64,000 bases of DNA from Fusarium oxysporum f. sp. lycopersici 4287 (lineage: Eukaryota; Ascomycota; Sordariomycetes; Hypocreales; Nectriaceae). Shown piece after piece: positions 10,426 through 21,288 of this stretch. Location: assembly GCF_000149955.1 (NCBI RefSeq), contig NC_030999.1, positions 386,536 through 450,535 on the forward strand, read 5' to 3'. The notes beneath the pieces were generated by a model. That model was not told the origin of the DNA, searched no databases, and saw only the letters and a program-made list of their open reading frames with translations. The position numbers and the translations under genes were made by a program. Each line of letters opens with the position of its first letter. Within the stretch, counting starts at the first letter, position 1.

Positions 10426-11733
10426 CACATTGGTCCACGGTTACCATAACCTTCGGATAGCTGTCCAGAGGTTGTGTCTCTGTTCAGCCGGGAATAGGAC
10501 TGCCACTGATGTTGTTTCTGCTGGACTCGTGGTAAAGTGTCTTGCCCGCTCGTTGTTGGAGTATGTTACGGTTCAGAGACAATAGGGATACTAGATTGAG
10601 CCATCTGATAATGAGTATATTCCCAATATTGGATCAATACTTTTTGGGGTTCGTTCGCCATGTTTTCTGACTGGCTGCTAGATCCACGAGCGTAAACATC
10701 CTGAGGAATCCTTGGGCTGGGGACTGGAGTAGCAGTACCTGATGCTAAACACAGAGGGTTTATGGAAAGTTGTTGGACTTGTTGTGATAGCTGATCTTGG
10801 GGCGACACAGTGTTTGTCATCATGGCAACACCTGGGTGCCCTGTTCCGCTGATACCGTAAGTCTGTTGAGTTACAGCTTCTTCTTGAAGTACTAGCTGAG
10901 TATGTGTTTGCTCTCCGTACTTGGAGATACCATGATAATCGCCGGGGACACTGGTTGGGATCCCATGTCGATTATCCTCGTGTTGGGGCATGTGGTGACC
11001 TTGGGATTGAACCGGAAGGCCGGCGGAGTAGGGCCACCAATTCAGACACTCATCTAGGGTACCTTGGTCTGTGAAACCCAGCTCGTGAGGCGAAGAGGTC
11101 ATCGAGGAGTGCTGAGGAGTGGCGGGAGGCTGGCCATCGTAGGAGTCTGGCGAGCAGTTGTCGCTGTGATTAAAGGTCTTTCCTTGGTTGTACGGTTTCC
11201 GTTTATGATTTACCCAAGCTTGCCGTTTGCTAAACCTGAGGCCCGAGTTAGTGTAAGTACTTGATTCAATGGTATCAACCGTACCAACGGGAACACACAA
11301 CGTGATCACACTCGTACCGGCGCTTTTCGTACCGACACCTCCCATGGATTAGTCGATGCCGGCTTAGATTCGATGCCTACGCTAGCTGTCAGCCTGATTC
11401 GAGTCCTGAGCTTTCTCTACACTTACATGTCTAAATCTTTTCCCACAACCGGGATACTGGCATAGACAAGGTTTCTCTTCTGTGTGTGTTCGGATATGAC
11501 CCTTCAGAGCACTCGGCTGAGTAAAGCTCCAGCCACACTTAAGGACTGGACAAACGTGTGGTTTTTGTCCAGTGTGTATAAAAAAATGCCTCTGTAGATC
11601 TTGATTTTGATTGAAGCTCTGTGATGGAAGTTAACAAAGGCCCACCGTCATGTGTTTTTTTACCAATCCATTTGCATGATGGCCAGTCACACGGAAAGCG
11701 ACGAGTAGAAGACTCGTTGCTGCTTCGAGGCAT
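10426..11733 (-). pseudogene. C2H2 zinc-finger regulator, damaged paralogue of the gene at 40022-43620
   Basis: The ATG at 11733 opens onto FPCDWPSCKW, the first half of a finger. Further fingers at about 11424-11623 read CPVLKCGWSFTQPSALKGH and CQYPGCGKRFRH. A Gln/Pro/Ser-rich region follows (10566-11345) and aligns with the other gene: MPQHEDNRHG against [30 protein letters not shown] against [20 protein letters not shown]. Neither junction between the finger exon and its neighbours can be joined in frame by a GT-AG intron, which suggests indels. A TAA at 10566-10568 ends the frame; the same frame is then open for about 45 codons to a good donor (GTAAGTAT) near 10426. The downstream Medusa-like part is not found. 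Confidence 0.7.
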
Positions 11734-13859
11734 TTGAGGCAATAAAGATGATGTAGAGAAAGAAAGGATCGCTGATGAAATGTTGAAGATCCAGTGCTGA
11801 AGGCAAGTCGACTGTACGACCAGTCCTTGGCTTACGCTGTAAGATGCAGTCGCCGCTATTCAGGTTCGGGTGGTCCTATATTATGAACACCATTCGTCAG
11901 GAATTCAAGAACAGGATACGACACACGCATGCTGGCTTTATGAATTGGCTTGCATTGCCACAGTCCAGGGTTAGCTGAAGCCCCTAATTCTACTAAAGCG
12001 TCTTGGCCCCGCACCTCGGATGGTTCCCCAAGCATTGAGATAAACGACGTTTTTGACTGGCGACAAGGCACTGTTGCCTTGTATTGAATGGCTACAAATG
12101 AAAGGCGGGCCATACCCCTGGCCATTTTTGATCACCCTGTTCCATATCAAATGTCCCGCGGTTCCTGGCGGTTGACGGCAAGACTTCAATCATGTCCACA
12201 TACTGCTAGCCAAGGCCAGCAGGGACAAGATGGTTAGTCAAATTACTTAGCCATCAAAGAAGCGATCTCAAAACGTCAACGCCATCGCATCTTGTCTTTG
12301 TAATTCATCTTTGCCATAGAAACGTGCCTGGCTTGGGCTTGATAGTGGCATGAGCTGGCTTCCCAGTCCGAGCAAAAAGGAAAGAAAGACCCGTGAAGCC
12401 TTTGACTGGGTTCGTTCACGCATGAGATTAATTCAATGCCGATCCTTGCCGTGATGTGGACAAGCCATATGCGTCGATGCTTCATTTCGCGGCCGTGAGA
12501 GCGACATGACACCATGGCAGTATCACGCCGTCCCGCCAACAAAAGTCACTCTGCGGACTGCGCGCCCCACCAGGTATTGATGTAGCTAGTAAACGTGGTT
12601 CACGCACTACCCCTGTTCTCAAGCTGTTGTGTACTTTGTAAAATTTGAAGAGTACCTCCCGCTGTTACTTGCTTTTTGCGCAGAAGACTTCGAATTCGTG
12701 TATCCCTGTCTACCCCTGGTGTTGTCTCTTTACGCTCGACACAATTTATGGTGGAGAGATGGACCTATCAGAGATTTTCATGCCCAAGGTCGCTTATTTT
12801 GGTGCCCCACTCAGACCATTGAATAATCTGGCGGCTGAAGGCCGCGCACACGCCCTACCCGCTGCAGGCTGCAGAGACAAGGATTCAGGGTTACAGTTCC
12901 ACATCGTGCTAACCTCCCATGCACCAGGAGCTAATTGAAACCAGGCCATCAACGTTAAGCATCCGTGCGCCTTGGTCCAGGTTCAGTCAACTTTCAACCC
13001 CCCTGCAGCTGATATACTACGACTGTCAAGACGAGGCTGTGAGGTGGTAATATTAGCATGCGAAGTGTGCATGTCCATTCGCTGCGACAGTGACAGCGGA
13101 CCTGGAATACGATGTTGACCTAGGCAACTTGTCCTATGTGCGGCCACTCACCATCACGAACGCGGGCCAGCCTGACTAGGAGCCTGCGCAGTTGAACTGC
13201 TATGAGCTGGAAGGAGGCGGAGGAGGGCCTTGTCTGCATTGACCTGCGCGACGTCGAATAGCAGGACTGCATGATGTCCAAGGCACCTGGACTCCGCCTA
13301 CCTACGGGGATAGACGCTCATCATTATCGCCAAGGCACCTGGTGAGTATTTGCCGCCTCCCCGAGGTTATCTTCGGCCATGAGAGCGTGGCTGCGTGGGT
13401 GGGTTGCTACCCTCGTCGCGCGACAAGAGGGCCGAAAGATGACCAATCCCGGACCTGCAAAGGCAGTCCAGCTGCAGGAACAGGGCGGTTGAAATTGCTA
13501 GCCCCTAAGACCCTGACACAGAATACCTCTACTCGATCACACTAGTGGCACAACAACGTTTGGGGAGCCATCCGATAGGCTGAGTACCAGGACCTCTTGT
13601 GCATCCTCTCATGGGGCGACACGCAAATCCCTAGAACTTGAAAAGGCAAATAAACTCATAAAGTCAGCACGCGCATGTTTGGTCTTATGTTCAAGTCCCT
13701 GATTAATGGTTTTCACAATCAGATATCGCCTAAGCTACCTGAGCCTGTATCACGCCTGCGTCAGGAGTTGATCCCATCCCGAAACTCAGCACTTACCGGT
13801 CTCTTGTTCGCCAGGTCTCGCTTGGTTCATCTACTTTGAACTTCAGGACATAACCCAGT
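11734..13859. other. 2.1 kb intergenic, no supported gene
   Basis: Only short frames under 100 codons occur on either strand, none with a recognisable motif or convincing composition. It separates two minus/plus divergent genes and may hold both upstream regions. I see no repeat, TIR or RNA gene here. Confidence 0.5.
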
Positions 13860-16800
13860 ATGGTCATAGACCAGGACCCTCCACCTCCAAGCCTGATATA
13901 TCCAACACAACCGGCCGGAAATGGCACTAACAACCATCATCTAGTAGGGTTAGAACATCAAGCTACATCCATCGCAGACGTACCATCAAAAGGCGAGGAC
14001 GAGGCATGGCAAAGTGCTATAGAACAGGTCCGCAAATGCGTCGTGTCAATCAAATATCAACGGCCCTGGAGATTCGACAGAGAGTTTTGCGACGTTGGTG
14101 AGGCCACTGGTTTTGTTGTTGATGCGCAAATAGGGTAAGGCATTTCGATGAGATAGATATCCTCAAGACACTGCTAATGGAGACAGCCTTATCCTCACAA
14201 ATCGACATGTCATCGGTCCGGGGCCCTTTCGTGAGTCTATAGTCTTCGAAAATAATGAAGAGCTTGATGTTCGGCCCGTATATTGTGACCCGGTACACGA
14301 CTTTGGCTTCTTGAAGTTTGAGCCAAAGTCGCTCAAGTACATGGATCTCATTGCCGTGGAACTTGCTCCAGGTCTTGCAACAGGTAACCTTTCAACCTGT
14401 TCAGTAATAGCGTTTGATAACACTTTAATACAGTCGGAACGGAGATCAAGCTCATTGGTAACGACAGCGGTGAAAGTGGGAGCATCTTGTCTGGCTATAT
14501 CAGTCGTGTCGACCGAAATACTCCTATCTACTCACAATACACCGACTTTAACACATGCTACTACCAAGCAAACGCTTCTGCCTCGAGCGGAAGCTCTGGA
14601 AGTCCGGTTTTCAACGTCGACGGCCTTGCTATCGGCCTTCAAGCCGGTGGAATCTCCAATGCTTCAACTGACTACTTTCTCCCCCTGGACGCCCCACAGC
14701 GCGTACTGAAGCAGATCCAGAATGGCGGAGAGGTAAAGAGAGGCGACATTCAGACTGTCTTCAAGCGCAAGCCTTTCCTTGGCTGTCAGCACCTCCGACT
14801 TAGTGATAAATGGGAGAGTCTGTTTCGCAAAACTTTCCCTAACCTAAAGGGTCTCATTGTAGCTGAAAAGGTGCTGCCAGAAGGACCATCAGATGGCAAA
14901 CTAGAAGCTGGAGATATTCTCATCAAGATTAATGGGAAGCTCGTCGATCAGTTCCTTTGCCTGAACACTGTCCTCGATGAGAACGTCGGCCAGACAGTGA
15001 GTGTCCTTGTCGCGCGACATGGGTGTGATATTGAGCAGGACATCGCCGTCCAGGACCTCAACGAAATCACACCTAGTTGCTTCTTCAGTTTTGATCGCAC
15101 TATCTTACACGATATCTCATATCAGGTCGCTCACAGATACGGCCTCGCTTGTAGCGGAGTTTTCGTGAGCGACCCTGGTTATTTCCTCCACCCAATCCGG
15201 AGACTCGCGATCATTGATAGTGTCAACCACAATCGGACACCAAACCTAGTTGCTTTTGTACAAGTTATGAAAGAGATCCCAGTCGGAACTTCAGTCCCAA
15301 TCAAATACTGGTACCCCGATAGCCGGTATAACCTGGAAACCGCTGTTGTGTGACTATCAATCGTGGTTGGTCCCAGAAGTTGAAAATGTTCAAGAGGAAT
15401 GATACGACCGGCGATTGGGACGTTGAAGCCCATGCAAATACATCACCTTCAGTTCAGCAAGCGCGCCATCGCGTACCGCATAGGCCCTCTACCCGTATAA
15501 TAGACCAAATAGTTGCGAAAACTATCAGCAGCTTGGTTCGCGTCAAATGTTATACGCCACTTGCACTTGACGGGCTATCAGCGAATGTGACATCAGGCTT
15601 AGGACTCGTCATCGACACTACAGGCGGCTACATCATCATATCCAGGACTGTAGTACCGAATACATTGTGTGACATTGAAGTCACGATTGCCGACTCGTTT
15701 TCAGTCCCCGGAACTGTTAAGTTCCATCATCCATGGTACCACTACGCCATCATTCAATACGATACGAATCTCGTGCATCCCCCAGTCAAGAGCGCAAGAT
15801 TGAGTAGAGAGGCTATCTCAGAAGGACAGAGAATCTTCTTTGTTGGATGTAACGGCAGTGATGAGATTGTACATGCTTCTACATCAGTCACTAAAGTCAT
15901 TCCATTTGACGCAAACCCTCCGTACCCGCCCAGAGCTCGTCCGGTCAACACGAGACTCGGTGCTGAGTGCGACACTGGTTTTCTTATCGCAGAGGATAGT
16001 TCTGTTCAAGGGCTCTAGATCACTTATGGAATTGTGGACGATCGCGACCCAGACCCTATCAAGGAGTACCTTGGAATAAGCTCACATATTATCGCCCCGA
16101 ATACAGAAAAGCTCGGTCAAGGAGTAAACTTAAGCCTCAGGAGACTTCCCGTCGAGCTTCAACCTGTCAAGATTATTGACGCTAGAGCCATAGGCGTTTC
16201 TGAAGAGTGGATCGAAAAGATCCAGAACGACCCTGCAGACGCTTACATGTTCAAGGTAGAACGGACTTGGGGCCAGTTGCCTGATCAGTTTCAAAAAGAG
16301 GATGTCCTACTTAGTCTGGATGGCAATCTTGTCGCTAAGCTCTCCGCCCTTGAAGCCACGGACGGGAAAGAATTTCTTGATGTGGTGATTTCACGCAAGG
16401 GTCAGCAAATCACTTTCAAGGCTCAGACCGTTCTTGAAGATGATTTCGAAACAACTGAGCTTGTAAGCTTTGACGGCTTGGTTGTTCAGAGGCCACACCG
16501 CACTGTTAGGCAGTCCATCGAGAAACTGCCCAGCGACGTTTACGTTACTTGCACTTACCGCGGCTCGCCCGCACATGCATATCACGTAACTGCAATGGCT
16601 TTCATCACACATATCGATAACAAACCTGTAACTTCTCTACAGTCGTTGACAGCTATGCTTTCCAAGATTCCCCACAACACACGTAAGCTTTGTACCACCC
16701 CTTTATCTAAGATAATGACTTAGTTGGTGTTTCTACAGACTTCAAGATGAACATGGTAGAGTACTCGGGAAATCCCTCTTTCGTCACCTTGAAGAAGAAC

Positions 16801-16923
16801 GAACGGTTTTTTCCACTCACAGTATGGTCTCGTGATCCATCGGAATCAAAAGGCTGGAAAAGGATCACATATGAGAATGGGATAGCTGCAGCAGGCGAGG
16901 GACATCACGGCCTCTCCATGTGA
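13860..16923 (+). pseudogene. NMA111: Nma111-like nuclear HtrA serine protease paralogue, broken
   Basis: Exons 13860-14134, 14187-14383, 14434-16682 and 16739-16923 join with good GT-AG introns. The catalytic triad is present: His in LTNRHVIGP, Asp in [10 protein letters not shown], Ser in [13 protein letters not shown] repeats and the long C-terminal half typical of Nma111 (about 1000 residues, two tandem protease-PDZ modules, the second degenerate) follow. Two lesions break it. At about 15346-15352 an extra TG causes a frameshift, so the first frame ends at TGA 15351-15353. At 16016-16018 a TAG stands where the family has Trp, explained by TGG to TAG. Nma111 proteins act in the nucleus in stress and apoptosis-like death; this copy would yield only the first protease module if expressed. 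Confidence 0.88.
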
Positions 16924-18172
16924 TTGTTTTCAGATACTCACAGCCTCCGGCTTGACGAATGAAGCGGCGGGCATGAGAGCAGCAACAGATGTGTTGGTCG
17001 ATTGTTTTCTAGTTGTAGCTTGTGTACGGTATTCTCTGCAATAAAGTTACTTCAAGCCAGCTAGATTCCTGAAATTATGATTTGAAGTATCCGAACACCC
17101 AATCCTATATCAAATCTTTCTACAGTCCCGTGCGTCATCGTATTCAATAAAATTTTAGTTTTCGCCAACTCAATTTTATTATTGGGCAACGATGTGAGTT
17201 GGTAAAATTTGATGCTAGAAATAGAAGTAGGTCCGGTGTTCGTGTTATCGGCACGCACGCCAGCGAGCAGAGACTGTTGATGATGAAGCCCGCTAGCCTC
17301 CTTAACCGTAACACCTCGCCAACTGTCACAGAGGGCTTTCACTCCAGATATTAGACGTCAGCTGCGCCCACCTTAATCAGGGACTCTTCCATCTCCTTCC
17401 TTCCGCCGCCCAACTCCCGACGGTAGGTCAAGAGGCCTAATCGTTGGAAGTCAGGCCATGTTAGTGATGGCAAGTTCGTGTACCCGGGTGCTGTCGCATA
17501 GGTTGGCATCCAGGAATTCTTGGCTTCCTCGGTCGTCATCTCGATGGGTGAGTATGCATGCCTGATCTGGGAAATTCGGGAAGTTTGGCTACGCCGTTAT
17601 AGGCTCATGTGGCAGGTGTGCCGCGGATGGTAACTGCATTGGTCGATTGGCACCGAAGCACTACCTGGACCAGGACGAACTCGACAACTTAGGTAGCTGC
17701 CCAGGGGATATGCACACCTGAAGGAAGCAGCCTGCTGGGTAGCGACGCTGAGCAGCCAGATCGATGCCTGGACCAGCTGACCACGGTCGGCAAGATCGGT
17801 GTGGGCAGTCAGGTCAGTGATATCGTCAACCATGAGATTTTTTTCCTTGTGGGGGGGGGGGGGGGGGGGGGGGGGGCGTAAATGTCTGAAATGCTCGGGA
17901 AGTGCAACAGATCTCTCTGTCAATAACATGACGTCGATTGGGATGGCGAACGGGGGTCGTGTTGAGCAGGAAAGTTGATGGTGTGTTGGGCTACTGAAGT
18001 CGGAGGGGCTTCAGGTGCATTGCGAGGGCGGGAGATGCGTCGTGAGTTTAGGCGCTTTGCGGGAAATTGCAATCATGTCACAAAGTTCGCTACCCAGTAT
18101 GCGCAAACCTGAAGGAACCTCCATCTTAATGCCTAGCCACGATATTCCACTCCCCTAGTACAGCCCTGCTTC
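16924..18172. other. Intergenic with a 26-G homopolymer (17851-17876)
   Basis: No gene is supported. The only striking feature is an uninterrupted run of 26 G at 17851-17876, which could form a G-quadruplex or mark a sequencing artefact. Short minus-strand frames here are unremarkable. Confidence 0.5.
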
Positions 18173-18620
18173 TTGTCGCTATTGTTTAGCGAATGTTTGG
18201 ATCAAGAGCGGTCTTTGGATGCTTGTTGCGGCGCGAACGTTTGGTCGTGGGGAGGGTCTACCGGAGGATTGTTGTTGAGCAAAAGTCTTAATTGGGAGCG
18301 GTTCCTTGGGTGCTTGGTGTTGAGCGAAACAGGAGTCGTGTCTTGCATAACCGCATTAAGCGAAACGTTGGACCAAAAGCGGAAGCCGCGCTGCTGTCAT
18401 TTGTAACTTCGTTCTCGTACAGTCTTTCTCCAAGTCTGATCGTCAATCGCAGGTTCGTCATCCGCAGAGGGTTTCTTGGGAGCGAAATCTCTCTCCGCGA
18501 GCAGTATCTTGGGGGCTCATCGTTGAGCGGAAGCTCGTCGCGGTCGGTCGCTTGGAAAATTGTCGTGGAGCGAGAGTTGATTCTCGCGGGCACATTCTTC
18601 GAAACTCATCGTGGAGAGCG
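18173..18620 (+). repeat. Degenerate internal repeats built on GAGCG-type units
   Basis: Diverged copies of a unit containing TTG(A/G)GAGCG or GTTGAGCGAAA recur every 20-60 bases, and the translation shows repeated patterns such as LLLSKSLNWERF, LVLSETG and ALSETLDQK. It looks like a decayed minisatellite or the remains of a repeat-containing coding sequence. The period is not exact enough to state. Confidence 0.4.
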
Positions 18621-19259
18621 CTAGTCCTTTACTAAGGGGAGCGTCTGTCGGAAGCTCAAAGCAGTGTTCGTCTTTGGGGGAGCGTCTGGAGCACTAGAGG
18701 CCAGCTTGATCTGTCAGTGAACAATACAGCCTGCATCCAAAGTCCATAACATACCGGCATGCTTATTGATGGAAGCAAGATAGAGCAGAGTGGAAGAGAG
18801 TGCTAAAGAGGTGGGGTTTGGAAGCGTGGGTACGTGTCATGCGAGCCATGCGGGGTGTAGGATGCAACCAACGACCTACCTACGCGTCAGCCCCGCGTTT
18901 CCGCTCAAACTCTAGATTTCGCTCCCCGACTCACGCAGCAAACGTGAATATGGCAATGCAGATACCGACAACCGGAGAATAACGTCCAAAGCCGGAGCAA
19001 AGAGTAATACCATCAGGCCCGACAAACTCCCTCCTAGCGGCTCCCCAAACCGCACGTCGACCCAAGCATGACCCAAAGCCAAACTCTTGCGACTCCGAAA
19101 TCTTCGTCGATGTCTTCCGCTCTTGACGGACCGAACCCCTATCAACCCCGCTCCTACCGCATAATTCCCAGTTGGCACCGATTCAAAAGCCAGCGTGACC
19201 CATCTACAGATATGCCTCGTGGGGAACTCGCACATTGGAACCTGTCAGGTATCAAGATT
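18621..19259. other. Intergenic, no supported gene
   Basis: Short overlapping frames only; none has a recognisable motif. It may contain the downstream flank of the minus-strand pseudogene that ends at 19260. Confidence 0.45.
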
Positions 19260-19780
19260 CTACAGTGTATAGATGCTCAAGAACACAGCGTTGATCAGAG
19301 ACGCCAAGATGAAGGGGTCCAAGAACACGAGCAGATCGAAGAACGAGCAGAACTCGGACCTGGAGTCTTCAATAACGGCGGTGAAGAGCTCTTCCTCTAT
19401 CATAGCGATCTCAGGGATCGGCTCATACTTGGAGTTAAAAAGATCTCCTCATCGACCAGGCCAGTAGGTAGACTCATAGTGAGCCCTTGCGGTTCCTCAT
19501 GCCAACAGGCCAGTAGAGTTGCCTCTTCCCCAGCTCGCCCTTGGTCGTATATGTAATTGACCATACGTAGACGAACGTGTTGACCGCGGAGTCGTCCTAG
19601 TTGGTCGTGTTGTGGTTGATATTGTACTCGTCCGCGATGAGGAACCAACCAAACAAGAGCGTCCTCTGCATGGAGGGTGGCTTGGGAAAATTCAACCAGG
19701 TCTTGCTTACCAAGTTGGAAATGATCTCATAGTTATTGACGATGTCAGACAGCTTGCAAGTTCTCACCACTCTCGTTTAG
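19260..19780 (-). pseudogene. Unidentified protein remnant, several frame breaks
   Basis: Three coding-like segments follow each other on the minus strand in different frames. The first is NLVSKTWLNFPKPPS through LLFGWFLIADEYNINHN, then a TAG, then NTFVYVWSITYTTKGELGKR. The second is SLPTGLVDEEIFLTPS. The third is KYEPIPEIAMIEEELFTAVI to a hydrophobic end (LVFLDPFILASLINAVFLSI) and a TAG at 19260-19262. The composition is that of a real protein, possibly with a C-terminal membrane segment. I do not recognise the family. Confidence 0.45.
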
Positions 19781-21146
19781 GTTCACTGCAATCAATTGTT
19801 AGCATTACTCATTAAAACATATTGTAACTTACTTTCAAGCGTCTTCTCATGTTTGCGAATGGCCTTTATCATAAACCTTCTGTACCTTCCTGCTCTGGCT
19901 TTCTGCCGTCCCCCTGTTTCCAATAAGAACAGCGTAGGTAGGCTCCAGCGAATTTCTCTATCTCGGTATGTTAAAATGGCATTAGATAACCTATGTATTA
20001 GGTTTACTAATCCGCAGCTATTGCTAGTCATCGCTCATTTAAAATATTTCATCGACACTGCTTCCTGGTTATCTTGACTTCCCAAGACGTTCTGATTGAC
20101 TTTCTCTACCATTGACAGAGCATTGCTTCGCAAGGAATCATGGAGAACCCGCGAGCCCTACTGATTTCTGCCATGTTTTCGGCATATGATTTATGATCCT
20201 AATAAATACACTTCCATCGACCATCCAAGTGACACTTCCCAACATATCCACGTAAGTATACTCACAACGGCATAATAATCATCTGTCTCACTGCTCCCCA
20301 AAGACCTGAAATCATTAAAGAATTGTCTTCGTGGTACACGTCAACGAATTACAGGCGGTATCTTGCGAATGCGATCGATCTTTGTCGAAACCTTCTCCCG
20401 CAACGGGAAGGTGCCTAGTGTTGCCAGACATCATCAATCTTTGTCTCAACAACCTGTACTTACCCCCTTACGATGTGGTGTCGTCTGTAATCCCCTTTGT
20501 TTGACGCCAATTGCGCCTGCGCTTCCTCTCATGCCATCCAAAGGTTCTGTCTGGTATCATGGCCTCCGTCCTCCTGACCCTTACGCGGAATGCTCAGTAT
20601 CATCTGTACGAGCATGGAGCCAGATTCATTGCCAGATAAAAGGGCTTCAAGTATGATATTAGGAATACGTTTGCGCGAGACAGACTGATGGGGATGTGGG
20701 AATGAATGGCGGATTTAATTGAAATGGTGGATATACTGAACCTTCATTTCTTGTCTCATGACGCGCCTTTCGCTTGATGATGTAGGCCATATGCGAGCAG
20801 CCCATTGATACTTGCTCTGCTATGACTCTTACATGACTTAATAATGAGTCATGAGTATCTCCGATTGGCCTGATGTTGGGCGTCTGCGTGGGTTTGTGTC
20901 GTTTCGGCCGTTGATAGCACTTGCTCTACAGAGCACTCCAGACTGTCAATCCGTCATACTGCAGACCCTATGTGGACGGCTGCATACCTCAATGGCCAAA
21001 TAGCGAATACTGCACAGGGTGGAGACCCCACCTATCATCGCCGTCCAGCGATTCCCTTTTTTTATTTTCCCTCTTTCTTCGTCTTCCTCAAACAGTCATG
21101 CCCTATCAGCCTCTCCGCAACATTGTTCTGGCTCGTCATTACAGAT
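19781..21146. other. Intergenic, no supported gene
   Basis: Several frames of 60-100 codons without motifs. The 3' part is the presumed upstream region of the MFS gene starting near 21147; a pyrimidine-rich stretch at about 21058-21095 precedes that start. Confidence 0.45.
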
Positions 21147-21280
21147 ATGGATCGCTGGAATAGGACGCGGGCCTTGACGTCGTTGGTATGCCTCGGTCTG
21201 ATGACCTTGGCCGATTGTGTGACCGATAGCCTGCTCCTGACTTTTGCCAGTGACTCTCAGATGCAGCCTGGTTCTTGGAA

Positions 21281-21288
21281 CTTGAGAA
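21281..21288. repeat. 8-bp target duplication CTTGAGAA, left copy (right copy 24255-24262)
   Basis: Both copies are exact and abut the inverted terminal repeats of the hAT element, which fixes its borders at 21289 and 24254. Confidence 0.95.
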
